Origin: Meira nashicola
Taxonomy: Eukaryota; Basidiomycota; Exobasidiomycetes; Exobasidiales; Brachybasidiaceae
Direction: 5' to 3'
Assembly (NCBI GenBank): GCA_001600355.1
Contig: BCJU01000001.1
Span: 5,766,013-5,830,012, forward strand
DNA length: 64,000 bases
In this document: in pieces, positions 8,686 to 17,764 of the stretch
Layout of the letters: each line of letters begins with the position of its first letter
How positions within the stretch are numbered: position 1 is the first letter of the stretch
The notes under the pieces: model-generated
Databases searched by the model: none
What the model saw: the letters and a program-made list of their open reading frames with translations, nothing else
Told to the model about the DNA's origin: nothing
Made by a program: the position numbers and the translations under genes

Positions 8686-10638
8686 TCATTCCTCCGATAT
8701 TCGCAACAAAAAAGTTGCCAAAACGGGCTTGTGATCGCTGAGTCGAATGTTGTGAGCGCTCTCATAACCGATGGGTTGAACACGGGAAAAGGAATCCTTT
8801 TCTTTCCACAGAATTCTATCTGTCCATGCAGGACACCTTTGTTTTTCACTGGTATCGTATGTATCAGTTCCTCGATCGAATTTATACGTAGGCGGAAAAT
8901 CTATTTCTTGTTCTTTAAAATTTTCAAAAGAAGCTCTTGAAGATAATTCGCTTCTGAGTTGATCAAATTTGAGTAGAGTTGATTCAAATTGACGTTTCCT
9001 AATTAACTTTTTCACTTCAAACGTATTCAAATCCAAACGTGAATTTAAGTCTCCTCCCCAAAATACGATATCATGATCGTAAATTGTCCATTGCTGAAGT
9101 ACAGCAGATTCGCTAATATCATTGCCTAATTCTGTTTCGGCCATAGTTGCATCTGCAGCGCTGCTTGAAGATGATTTTCCTCGAGCATCGTTTGTACTTA
9201 AAATGCTTGATCGTCTTAGTTGTTCCCGTAATGCTGATTCAGCAGCACTCTCGATCGCATCTTTAGATTCGAGTTCTTTTCTTTCCGTTTCCGCCTTTTC
9301 TCCTTCGTAGTCTTCGAGAAAGACGAATTTTACTCTTTTTACAATTTCATGATGATCCCATCTTCTCCTATCCCTTGCTTCTGGCGTACTGAAAGCAGAA
9401 AGGTGTGAACCAACAAAGCATAGAGAGATATCGTCTAATGTAAATCGAATCGCAACTGCACCCTTATTAGCAGCCCAGCCACCAAAGCCTACGCCCACGC
9501 TAGCCAAAGCTGGTGATCCAATCCGAGGTAAAAGTGAAGTACGCACATAAGCAAACAACAAGACTCCAACCAATTGTTTACTGGCTAATTTTCGGTATGA
9601 ATTTGCTTCACGTCCCATAGATGCTTCGATCCCATCTGACCAAGCAGTTTCAACTTGTGGTGTCCAAACAACATAAGAAAGACCAGAACTATCTACTTCC
9701 TGTAATGCAATTATGAGTATATCAGGTTCATCTTGCAAAACGTGAAGCCATGAATTCAACGAAGTAGAAGAAGTTCCGAACGATGGCACTTGTGTATTGA
9801 CATTAAACGTACCAAAGCTTACCTTTACTTCTCCAGCAGCAGGCGATGGTGCTCTTGGTCTCTCCGTTCTGGAAGGTAAGAATGCGCTTGTGGTGAAACG
9901 GGAAAAGATTGGCGTTTGATCACCGCTTAATGTTCTGTCTACGTCCATGTAGTGTTCTACCCAGGCATGTGTTAGATGATTGGTTGAATGAGGATGATGA
10001 TGACGATGTAGGTGAAGATGTCGTTGTGAAGTAGGATCTTCTTTCCCATTCCGTTGTCTTTCGATCGCGACTTCTTCAGCTCTACTAGCTGTCTCTCGCA
10101 CTACTTTGAGCAGATCACGTATAGACTGTGTATCGGAAGATGAAGCAGAAATTGATTTGCCTGCCAAGCTCATATCAATTTGAAGATCGGAGGTCGAATT
10201 GGTTGCAATTGCATTCTCTCCCACAGTACGAGCAACTTGCTGGACAGAAGCCTTAAAGCCCGGCAAGATTGGAAGACCATCAACGATTTTTACCTTTGTT
10301 GGATCATTTCTTCGTCTTTTAAAGACAAATATGCAACCTTCTTCATATCCTTGTTCTACATTTGTGACCAGTGCATATATTCTGCGATTTGCAAAAGGGT
10401 CAGAAGTACTACTTGAACCTGTTATTGCGTCTACACTACTGCCTGTCGTTGTTGCGTCATCATCTTCTAGACCACTAGTTGATTCACTCAACTTTGGATC
10501 ATTTACTTCGGATCCACTCAAAGAAGATAATGAGGATATTGTAACTGCGCTTTTTCTGGGTAATTCACATTCGATAGCCACTTTCACCTGTTCCTGTCCA
10601 GGTCTAAGGGCAGCAAAAAGTGGCGTATAAGGGTCCAT
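8686..10638 (-). CDS. Inositol polyphosphate 5-phosphatase, type II-like
   Basis: A 650-aa protein with a divergent Ser/His-rich N-terminal third and a C-terminal inositol 5-phosphatase catalytic domain (about residues 268-650), which removes the 5-phosphate from phosphoinositides. Diagnostic motifs in order are FGTFNVN, IIALQEVD, GGWAANKGAVAIRF, FVGSHLSAF, the magnesium-binding WGGDLNSRLD, CPAWTDRILW and the terminal SDHKPVLATF. These match the DNase I-like fold of INPP5B/OCRL-type enzymes. An acidic/Ser insertion of about 70 residues sits between HHEIVKR and the WGGDLNSR block. No SAC1 domain (as in synaptojanins) and no RhoGAP domain (as in OCRL) is present, so it is a stand-alone 5-phosphatase. 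A His-rich stretch precedes the catalytic domain. Confidence 0.9.
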   Translation of the reverse strand: MDPYTPLFAALRPGQEQVKVAIECELPRKSAVTISSLSSLSGSEVNDPKLSESTSGLEDDDATTTGSSVDAITGSSSTSDPFANRRIYALVTNVEQGYEEGCIFVFKRRRNDPTKVKIVDGLPILPGFKASVQQVARTVGENAIATNSTSDLQIDMSLAGKSISASSSDTQSIRDLLKVVRETASRAEEVAIERQRNGKEDPTSQRHLHLHRHHHPHSTNHLTHAWVEHYMDVDRTLSGDQTPIFSRFTTSAFLPSRTERPRAPSPAAGEVKVSFGTFNVNTQVPSFGTSSTSLNSWLHVLQDEPDILIIALQEVDSSGLSYVVWTPQVETAWSDGIEASMGREANSYRKLASKQLVGVLLFAYVRTSLLPRIGSPALASVGVGFGGWAANKGAVAIRFTLDDISLCFVGSHLSAFSTPEARDRRRWDHHEIVKRVKFVFLEDYEGEKAETERKELESKDAIESAAESALREQLRRSSILSTNDARGKSSSSSAADATMAETELGNDISESAVLQQWTIYDHDIVFWGGDLNSRLDLNTFEVKKLIRKRQFESTLLKFDQLRSELSSRASFENFKEQEIDFPPTYKFDRGTDTYDTSEKQRCPAWTDRILWKEKDSFSRVQPIGYESAHNIRLSDHKPVLATFLLRISEE

Positions 10639-10843
10639 ACTTTAGAAGATCGATTATCAATCGTCCATCATTCTTTATTCGACACACTGGTTGATCGTTT
10701 ATCGAAGAAGCTATCATAAAAACATTCCGCTCTTGTGACATTGTCGTATTAGAGCGGTGGAGGCATCACTCCTATCGCTTGTTCGCCTTGAGTACATTTA
10801 TTTGTTTAAGGCGGACATTAGTGTTAGCGGGCAAGCAACTCTT

Positions 10844-10851
10844 CCACGTCA
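10844..10851 (-). promoter_or_regulatory. UPRE-like element upstream of the ER co-chaperone gene
   Basis: The minus strand reads TGACGTGG, matching the unfolded protein response element core TGACGTG(G/A). It lies 226 bp upstream of the DnaJ/TPR start codon at 11077. A TATA-like TATAAA is present at 10979-10984. P58IPK-type co-chaperones are established UPR targets in animals, and the UPR factor of smut fungi (Cib1/Hac1) is reported to use this kind of site; use here is an inference. Confidence 0.45.
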
Positions 10852-11076
10852 GAAGGGCGGAAATAGACTAGGTTCAAGCCAAACATCTTTTGCAGGCACT
10901 GTAACTGAGACAGCTTTAAAATGTCCAGGCCCCCACGCGGTACACTGGCCTTGCGCCTGACAAAGAGCTTTCAGTTATTATAAATTCCCCATCCATAACT
11001 TCCTCCTTTTCTTTTTGTTAAAGCCATCATCACTATCATCGAAACAGACCATTCCTAGCTGGCTATAATTGAAACA

Positions 11077-12780
11077 ATGCGCTTCACAGGCGTACGTTTG
11101 ACGGCAGCATCTTTGCTTTTGATCAGTATTGCATTAGCTTTGGCAATTTCTTCAACAACATTGGCACAAGAAAATGTACAAGTTCCTTTGGAAAGTGAAG
11201 AAGGTACGCTTTCAGCTGCCGAATTATTGAAAAAGGGAACTGCTTCTATGACAAGAGGTCGCTTTGCAGATGCTATCGATCATTTTGATCAAGCAATCGA
11301 ACAAGATCCCAAAAATTATTTGAGTTACTATAGACGTGCTACTGCATCTCTTTCATTGGGACGTTCATCTTCCGCTTTGGCCGATTTCGATAAGATTATT
11401 ACTCTCAATCCATCATTTGCACAAGCTCACTTTCAAAGAGCAAGCTTGTTGACCAAAGAAGGTGATTTAGAAGAAGCAAAGACATCGATCAAGAATTACC
11501 TAAAACTCAAAAAGGATGATGAAGAAGCTAAAGAACTTCAAAAGACAATCGATGCAACGCAATCCACTTTAAAATCCCTACGTAAGACCAAGGAAGCGAT
11601 TGATAAATCAATACAAGCAGGCAAAGACACAAAGAAGGATGGTAGCCTAGCAGCAAAGTTGGACGATTGTATTCGTTTCGCCGGACAAATTCTAGAATCT
11701 TCGCCAACATTGCTAGAAGCACGAAGAGCGAGGGCAGATTGTGCACTGTACAAGGGTGAAGTTCAAGATGCAATGGCCGACTGGACACGCATTGCAAATT
11801 TGTCACCATCACCATCCTTGCTTTTAAGACTGTCTTCGTTATCTTACTTTGTTTTTGGTGAGCAAGAATCACAAGGAAGGGAAGCAGGCTTAGCACATTT
11901 GAAAGCATGCTTGAACTCTGATCCGGATAATAAACGTTGTGCCAAAGCACATCGCAGGTTAAGAAATATAGAAAAAGCACTGAAGAAAGCAAAGAACTTT
12001 TCCGATGCAAATAGTTGGAGAGCGATGTTAAGTGCACTTAAAGGAGCAAAAGTAGGTGGCCCAACAGTGATGCAAGAAGTGCAAAAGGCAATCGAAGATG
12101 ATCTCATTTTGGTGGAAGGAGAAAAGGAAAGCGTTATACCTGCTTCCCTTCATGATGCAGTTCAACAAAGCGCTTTATTATTTGAATTGAATGAACTTCA
12201 TTGTAGAGCTCATACAGAATTGGAGGAGATCAAGAAAGCGATGTCATATTGCAACAAAGTGTTGGAAAGAGATGAAGATAATCGATTCGGTCGAGTAGCA
12301 CGCGGAGAAGAGCATATGGAAGCAGATCAATTTGAGGAAGCGGTTCGAGATTTCCGCAAAGCATTTGAAGCTTCTAACAAACAAGATGCAAAAATTCATG
12401 CAAGATTACAAAAAGCTGAAAAGAAATTAAAATTAAGCAAGAGCAAGGATTATTATAAAGTATTAGGAGTGTCTAAGAATGTTGATGAAAAAGCATTAAA
12501 GAAAGCTTATAGAGCCAAAGCAAGAGAGAATCATCCTGACAAAGGAGGATCACCTGAAAAGATGGCAGAGATTAATGAAGCATTTGATGTTTTGAAAAAT
12601 CCTGAATTACGTGCAAGATTTGATGCGGGAGATGATCCAAACGATCCAACTGGAGGTCATCAAGGCGGAGCACAACATCCATTCGCACAAGGCTTTGGAG
12701 GAGGACAACAATTCTTCTTCCAACAAGGAGGATTCCAGTCAGGCGGTTTCCCTGGTGGTCAATTCCACTTCCAATTCTAA
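11077..12780 (+). CDS. ER lumenal TPR and J-domain co-chaperone, P58IPK/DNAJC3-like
   Basis: A 567-aa Hsp40 co-chaperone of the ER Hsp70 (BiP/Kar2). An N-terminal hydrophobic signal peptide covers about residues 8-30. It is followed by TPR repeats (for example AELLKKGTASMTRGRFADAI and the next two helices pairs up to about residue 130, with more near 215-290 and 370-450). A C-terminal J domain spans about residues 457-525, with the essential HPD motif in ARENHPDKGG. The tail is rich in Gly, Gln and Phe. This order, signal peptide then TPRs then J domain, is diagnostic of DNAJC3/P58IPK. No C-terminal KDEL-like signal is seen; the protein ends QFHFQF. A UPRE-like site lies upstream. Single exon. 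Confidence 0.92.
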   Translation: MRFTGVRLTAASLLLISIALALAISSTTLAQENVQVPLESEEGTLSAAELLKKGTASMTRGRFADAIDHFDQAIEQDPKNYLSYYRRATASLSLGRSSSALADFDKIITLNPSFAQAHFQRASLLTKEGDLEEAKTSIKNYLKLKKDDEEAKELQKTIDATQSTLKSLRKTKEAIDKSIQAGKDTKKDGSLAAKLDDCIRFAGQILESSPTLLEARRARADCALYKGEVQDAMADWTRIANLSPSPSLLLRLSSLSYFVFGEQESQGREAGLAHLKACLNSDPDNKRCAKAHRRLRNIEKALKKAKNFSDANSWRAMLSALKGAKVGGPTVMQEVQKAIEDDLILVEGEKESVIPASLHDAVQQSALLFELNELHCRAHTELEEIKKAMSYCNKVLERDEDNRFGRVARGEEHMEADQFEEAVRDFRKAFEASNKQDAKIHARLQKAEKKLKLSKSKDYYKVLGVSKNVDEKALKKAYRAKARENHPDKGGSPEKMAEINEAFDVLKNPELRARFDAGDDPNDPTGGHQGGAQHPFAQGFGGGQQFFFQQGGFQSGGFPGGQFHFQF

Positions 12781-13113
12781 ATTTAATTTCTATTGACAAA
12801 TATTGTCAACACATTGTATTTATTTAATTCATCCTTCATCTTTAGACAACATATTCTGTCTTACTGTCTGTCGTGCTTTAAAGTGCCACTGCGCACGGCC
12901 TTTGAAAATTTTGTTGCGAGAGTGGTGTGATGCCAGAATTGCGCTAGCTCTTTAGGTTTTCCTCCACAAAGATGGCGTTATGTGGACCTTCTTGTTATGC
13001 TTCTCGAACGTGGCAGAAATTTGACTTTTGAGTATTTATATGCAAATCACATTGAAGTGCATCTTTCGTCTTTACCACATTGATATATTTTAAATCAAGT
13101 AGTATAATTCAAC
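12781..13113 (+). other. intergenic spacer with probable promoter of the Hsp31-type gene
   Basis: A 333-bp spacer between two co-directional genes. A TATA-like TATTTATATG lies near 13034-13043, about 75 bp upstream of the next ATG. I see no RNA gene. Confidence 0.4.
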
Positions 13114-13827
13114 ATGGCACCAAAAATCTTATTCGTTTTCACTTCAAACGACAAATTGCACAATACCGACAAAAAGACAGGTTGGTACTTACCTGAAGCA
13201 GCCCATCCATACTACACTTTAAAGGAAGCTGGTTTTGAATTGGTGGCTGCAAGTGAGAAGGGTGGAAAACCACCATTGGATCAAAGTTCGGTTGATGCTT
13301 TTGGTGAAAAGGACGCTGAATCGAAAAAGTTCTTACAAGATAAAGAAGCTCAACAATGGCTAGAGAAGAGTATTCCAATTTCGCAAATTCAGCCACCAGC
13401 AAATGAATATGCTGCAATCTTTTATCCAGGTGGACATGGTCCTTTGATTGGATTACCTGATGATGATCATTCTCAAGCTTTAATTAGATCTTTCTTTGAA
13501 TCAGGTAGAATCGTTTCAGCAGTTTGTCATGCTCCTGTTGTGTTGACAAATGTCAAATTAAGTGATGGTTCTTATCTTGTCAAAGGAAGAAAGGTTACCT
13601 CTTTCTCTAACGAAGAAGAGGAACAAGCTCAAATGGTCGATAATTGTCCTTTCCTTGTCGAAACTCGATTGGGCGAACGTGGAGGTGAATTCCAAAAAGG
13701 AACACCTTGGACTGAAAAAGTTGTCGTCGATAAGGACAGTCAAGGTAGAATTTTGATCACAGGCGCAAATCCTCAATCTGGACATCAATTAGCAAAAGAG
13801 ATTGTTTCTTTGCTTAAAGCACATTAA
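13114..13827 (+). CDS. HSP31: Hsp31-type DJ-1/PfpI family protein (methylglyoxalase, stress chaperone)
   Basis: A 237-aa protein, the same length as yeast Hsp31. Known members convert methylglyoxal to D-lactate without glutathione and act as stress-induced chaperones in the cytosol. The catalytic triad residues are visible: Cys138 in the nucleophile elbow AVCHAPV, the following His139, and Glu28 in TGWYLPEAAHPY. The glycine-rich YPGGHGP loop typical of the family precedes the elbow. The start at 13114 gives MAPKILFVFTS, the usual N-terminus. It is a single-exon gene with its own promoter. The protein sits in the same window as glyoxalase I (59.3 kb), the glutathione-dependent route for the same toxic aldehyde, but the two genes are not linked functionally by position. 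Confidence 0.93.
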   Translation: MAPKILFVFTSNDKLHNTDKKTGWYLPEAAHPYYTLKEAGFELVAASEKGGKPPLDQSSVDAFGEKDAESKKFLQDKEAQQWLEKSIPISQIQPPANEYAAIFYPGGHGPLIGLPDDDHSQALIRSFFESGRIVSAVCHAPVVLTNVKLSDGSYLVKGRKVTSFSNEEEEQAQMVDNCPFLVETRLGERGGEFQKGTPWTEKVVVDKDSQGRILITGANPQSGHQLAKEIVSLLKAH

Positions 13828-14519
13828 ATAAAACGTGTATATATCATAAGTCTAAAACAAAATATCACTTCATCTATTATCTATGAGTGCCGATGCATTT
13901 GAGCTGAGATGGGCCATATATTTATCTCATTTGCCTTTTCCGTTTATTCGGTGCCAACATAAGTTTCTTCGAATGACCTCTCTTGCCATATATTTTTTTT
14001 CTCTTTTCATTTTTTGTTGCCAACAAATCCATATTAATACGCGAGCCCATACTGTGTATTTCTTGACCTTAAAACGGAACCGTTTACGCGGATGCCATGC
14101 CGGTACCAGAATTAAATATTCCTGAAGAAAATGCGAATGAACCGCGTGGCTTTGCAGCGACTCCGCATGGACCACTTAAAACAAATGCTTCGTTTAAGCT
14201 CAAGCAGCGTTAGAGCAGAGAAGGAATGTCGGACGATTAATCATTCAACTGAGCTTACTTTATCTTTCCTCACTTTATTTCAATCAACCCCCCCTTCTAT
14301 TCTTACCCTTTTCTGGCAAAGGTTTGATTGTATATGCGATCTCTTTTTGCTACTTCAGTTTGTTTGCCAAGAACGACAATAACGAACAGCAGCAGCATTG
14401 CAAAGCATCTTTTACCTTCACCTATTGGATTTCGGTATAGATCGATTTCCTCCTCTTTGAACAAAAAGGTACGCATTAAAGTCCTTTATTGTTGTTGTTG
14501 AGTGTAAGATTTGATTGTT
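13828..14519 (+). other. intergenic spacer upstream of the M1 aminopeptidase gene
   Basis: About 690 bp with pyrimidine-rich stretches, including CAACCCCCCCTTC near 14284, in the part next to the downstream gene. Such tracts are common near fungal transcription starts. I see no RNA gene; the short ORFs show no recognisable domain. Confidence 0.4.
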
Positions 14520-17500
14520 ATGTCAAAAGAGCGATCAAAGCATAATCAATCCTTTTCTTCACATTCATCAAAACGTTCTATTACATCTTCTTTCTTTCTT
14601 ATCTCGCTCACACTCGCTCTGATTGCCATTGGCTTTCAATTCATCTTTCCTTTTCTATTACAGAAATCAACTCTTCCCTTTATCATCGGCTCTGATCGCC
14701 CGCAAATATCTTCCAACGTGGATCGATTACGAGCACTTTTGAACCATTTACGTTCATCATCTTCAAACATGTCTACTTCAACCGCTCCAACTGATGGATC
14801 TGAATTCTTTCGTCTTCCACGCAATGTTTTGCCAACACATTATGATCTAGCAATCTTGTCAGATCTAAAATCTTTAACATTCTCAGGTATCGTTACTGCT
14901 TCTCTTGACGTTCACGAAGAAGTTGACAAAATTACACTCAATGTTGGTCCAAAATTAAGCGTGGGTAAATGCATCATTGCAAGTGATGCTCTGAAAACTG
15001 AAAGTAGAAGTGTTGTCACTTTGGATGTCGATTCTGCTCATGAACGTGTAACTGCGAAATTAGCAGCAAAGTTACCCAAAGGTAGCAAAGCTTCAATCAC
15101 GATTGCATTCAAAGGTGAAATTGATAAATCAATGACTGGTTATTATCAATCATCTTGGGAACATGAAGGTGAAAAAGGTTTTTATGCTTTAACCCAATTT
15201 GAACCAACTTATGCTCGTCGAGCATTCCCAAGTTTCGATGAACCTGCAATGAAGGCAACATATTCTTTCACAATGATTCATCGCAAGAATACTGTTCCAT
15301 TGGGTAATATGCCCGTCACTTCAACCAAAGATATCACTTTAAATGAAGCACATAAACTTCTCCATCTACAAGAACTTGAAGTGAAAGATGTTGAATCTGC
15401 AAGCAAGACAGAAGGAAAAACTGAAACCAAGACTGAAAGCAAAACGGAAACATCTACTCATTCCGACGATGCAGTAGGATGGAGTATCAGTACATTTGGT
15501 AAAACTCCATTGTTGTCAACCTACCTTGTTGCTTGGGCAAATGGTGAATTTGTGCATATCGAATCGAGTTACAAATCATCAGATGGTCGAGTTGTACCTC
15601 TTCGTGTTTATGCAACAAAAGAGTACATTCATCAAACTCAATACACTCTTGACGTAACGGCAAAAGTTTTACCAGTTTATGAAAAAGTATTTGCCGAACC
15701 TTTCATGATGCCAAAGTGCGACACTTTAATCGCATCTGACTTTGACGCAGGAGCAATGGAAAATGCAGGTTTGATCACTGGACGAACAAGTGTATACTTG
15801 TACGATCCCGCCAAATCCGGTCTTGCAGGTCAAAAAAGAACTGCAGGCGTTCAATCTCACGAAATTGCACATCAATGGTTTGGTAATTTAGCCACACTTG
15901 CATGGTGGACTCAATTGTGGCTTAACGAATCTTTTGCTACACTTATGGGTGAAAGTATCATTTTGGACATGTGCTTCCCTGAATGGAATAGCGCTTCGGA
16001 ATTCATCACAAATCACCTTTTCCGCGCTTTAGATTTGGACAGTAAACGCTCAAGTCATCCTATCGAAGTGCCATTGCAAGGTGAAGATGTTGAATCTGCC
16101 ATTAATCAAATCTTTGATGCAATTTCATACGCTAAAGGTGCATCTGTTTTGCGTATGCTGAGTGAAATGATCGGTCAAGACGTCTTCTTGAAAGGGGTTG
16201 CAAAATACATTAGCAAGCACAAATTTGGTAATGCTGAAACTGTTGATTTGTGGAATGCAATTACAGAAGTGAGCGGAGTTGATGTTTCCAAAATAATGGA
16301 ATCATGGGTTCTCAAACAAGGTTTCCCAGTCATCACCGTTACCGAAGAAGGTGATAAGATTCGAGTAAAACAAAATCGTCTCTTGCTTGACTTAAAGCCT
16401 GAAGAAGATAAAACCATTTGGCATATTCCTTTGATGCTCAAAAAGTCAGACGGATCTGTGGACAATGAATTATTCTTGAGCGAACGTGAACAAGTGATTC
16501 CTAAACCTGCTGGTGAAGGAGCTTGGAAATTGAATGCAGGCACGATTGGTGTTTATCGTGTTGCTTATTCACCTGAACATTTGAGCAAATTAGGCAAAGA
16601 GGCAACAAAGAAGGACGGCATTTTGACATTGGAAGATCGTGTCGGTTTAGTGTCTGATGCTTTCGTTTTAGCTCAAGCAGGATATGCAAAAACTTCTGGT
16701 GCATTAACATTAATCAAAGCATTACGTGATGATCCAACCTATTTGGTAAACAGTGCTTTGGCAAGTAGTGTTGCTGAATTGGGTAGCGTTTGGTGGGAAC
16801 AACCACAAGATGTTCGTGATGCAGTTGACAAATTCCGTTCGGATGTCTTTGGACCTTCTGCTAAACGTTTAGGATTTACTTTCCCCGAAGGTGAATCTCC
16901 TGAAGCTCGTCAATTACGCAGTACAGTAATTGGAGCTGCTGCTGGAGGTGGTGATCCATGGGTTTTAGATCAAATGCGTTCCAACTTTGCTCCTCTATTG
17001 AAAGATCCTCAAGATGATAGCAAAATTCATCCTGATCTTTTACAAGTCACTTTACGAACTATGGTCAAATACGGTGGTAGAGCAGAATATGAAGCTGTTA
17101 AAGCGGTATACAAGAAACCCGCTACTCCAAGTCACAAAACTGCAGCAATGTTGGCAATGGGTTCATCTCGTGATGAAGCAATTTGTCGTGAAACGATTGA
17201 ATTCATTTACACTGATGTGAAAGAACAAGATTTCATGTATTACTACGCAGCACTTTCAGCAAATCCTGCTTCACGTAGATTGATATTGCAATCTTTACAA
17301 GATCGTTTGGACGAATTAACAAAGAGATTCACTGGAGGTTTAATGTTTGTCAGAATGGTGGAATATGCTACACGTTCTTTCACAACTCAAGAAGATTATG
17401 ATGCGATTCGTAAATTTTTCAGTTCAAAAAATACAAAACAATTTTCAACCGGTTTAGAACAAGGTTTAGATGCAGTTCGAGCAAATGCTTATTGGCTCAA

Positions 17501-17555
17501 AAAGGATGCCGAAGATGTTCGTTCTTGGTTACAAGCTAACGGTTACTTAAAGTGA
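14520..17555 (+). CDS. M1-family zinc aminopeptidase (Ape2/Aap1 type) with N-terminal membrane anchor
   Basis: A 1011-aa metallopeptidase that removes N-terminal residues from peptides. The substrate-binding GAMENAG motif (about residue 411) and the zinc site HEIAHQWFGN (about 447) followed 18 residues on by NESFATLMGE are intact, and a full ERAP1-type C-terminal helical domain follows. The first ATG is at 14520; the upstream TTG at 14511 is not a likely start. Residues about 24-48 form a strong hydrophobic segment after a basic Ser-rich start, consistent with a signal anchor. An internal ATG at 14769 (A at -3, MSTSTAPTDGSEFF) would give a 928-aa soluble form, close to the usual size of cytosolic family members. 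An unusual Lys/Thr/Glu repeat insertion (KTETKTESKTET) lies near residue 305. Confidence 0.93.
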   Translation: MSKERSKHNQSFSSHSSKRSITSSFFLISLTLALIAIGFQFIFPFLLQKSTLPFIIGSDRPQISSNVDRLRALLNHLRSSSSNMSTSTAPTDGSEFFRLPRNVLPTHYDLAILSDLKSLTFSGIVTASLDVHEEVDKITLNVGPKLSVGKCIIASDALKTESRSVVTLDVDSAHERVTAKLAAKLPKGSKASITIAFKGEIDKSMTGYYQSSWEHEGEKGFYALTQFEPTYARRAFPSFDEPAMKATYSFTMIHRKNTVPLGNMPVTSTKDITLNEAHKLLHLQELEVKDVESASKTEGKTETKTESKTETSTHSDDAVGWSISTFGKTPLLSTYLVAWANGEFVHIESSYKSSDGRVVPLRVYATKEYIHQTQYTLDVTAKVLPVYEKVFAEPFMMPKCDTLIASDFDAGAMENAGLITGRTSVYLYDPAKSGLAGQKRTAGVQSHEIAHQWFGNLATLAWWTQLWLNESFATLMGESIILDMCFPEWNSASEFITNHLFRALDLDSKRSSHPIEVPLQGEDVESAINQIFDAISYAKGASVLRMLSEMIGQDVFLKGVAKYISKHKFGNAETVDLWNAITEVSGVDVSKIMESWVLKQGFPVITVTEEGDKIRVKQNRLLLDLKPEEDKTIWHIPLMLKKSDGSVDNELFLSEREQVIPKPAGEGAWKLNAGTIGVYRVAYSPEHLSKLGKEATKKDGILTLEDRVGLVSDAFVLAQAGYAKTSGALTLIKALRDDPTYLVNSALASSVAELGSVWWEQPQDVRDAVDKFRSDVFGPSAKRLGFTFPEGESPEARQLRSTVIGAAAGGGDPWVLDQMRSNFAPLLKDPQDDSKIHPDLLQVTLRTMVKYGGRAEYEAVKAVYKKPATPSHKTAAMLAMGSSRDEAICRETIEFIYTDVKEQDFMYYYAALSANPASRRLILQSLQDRLDELTKRFTGGLMFVRMVEYATRSFTTQEDYDAIRKFFSSKNTKQFSTGLEQGLDAVRANAYWLKKDAEDVRSWLQANGYLK

Positions 17556-17764
17556 AGGGTGTCTTTTACTCAAAAAATGAATAGTGTATTTCCTTATGCT
17601 GCTAATGTGTTGTGTAAATAAATAAAAGAATGCCTAATTGTTGAAAGAGTGATCGTTGAAAGAAAAGGAGATGCGTAGACTATTTATATAGAGATATATG
17701 TATACACTCGGTACGCGTGAAAATTAGACACTCAGCACGGAGCGCGTCTTGGTGCATACATTGA

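Noticed and set aside
10871..10880. GGTTCAAGCC resembling a tRNA B box
   Set aside because: The flanks cannot form a T-arm stem and no A box or acceptor stem is present at tRNA spacing.
11528..12037. 169-codon ORF on the minus strand inside the DnaJ/TPR gene
   Set aside because: Antisense to a clear coding region with TPR repeats; its translation has no domain and shows the composition of a shadow frame.
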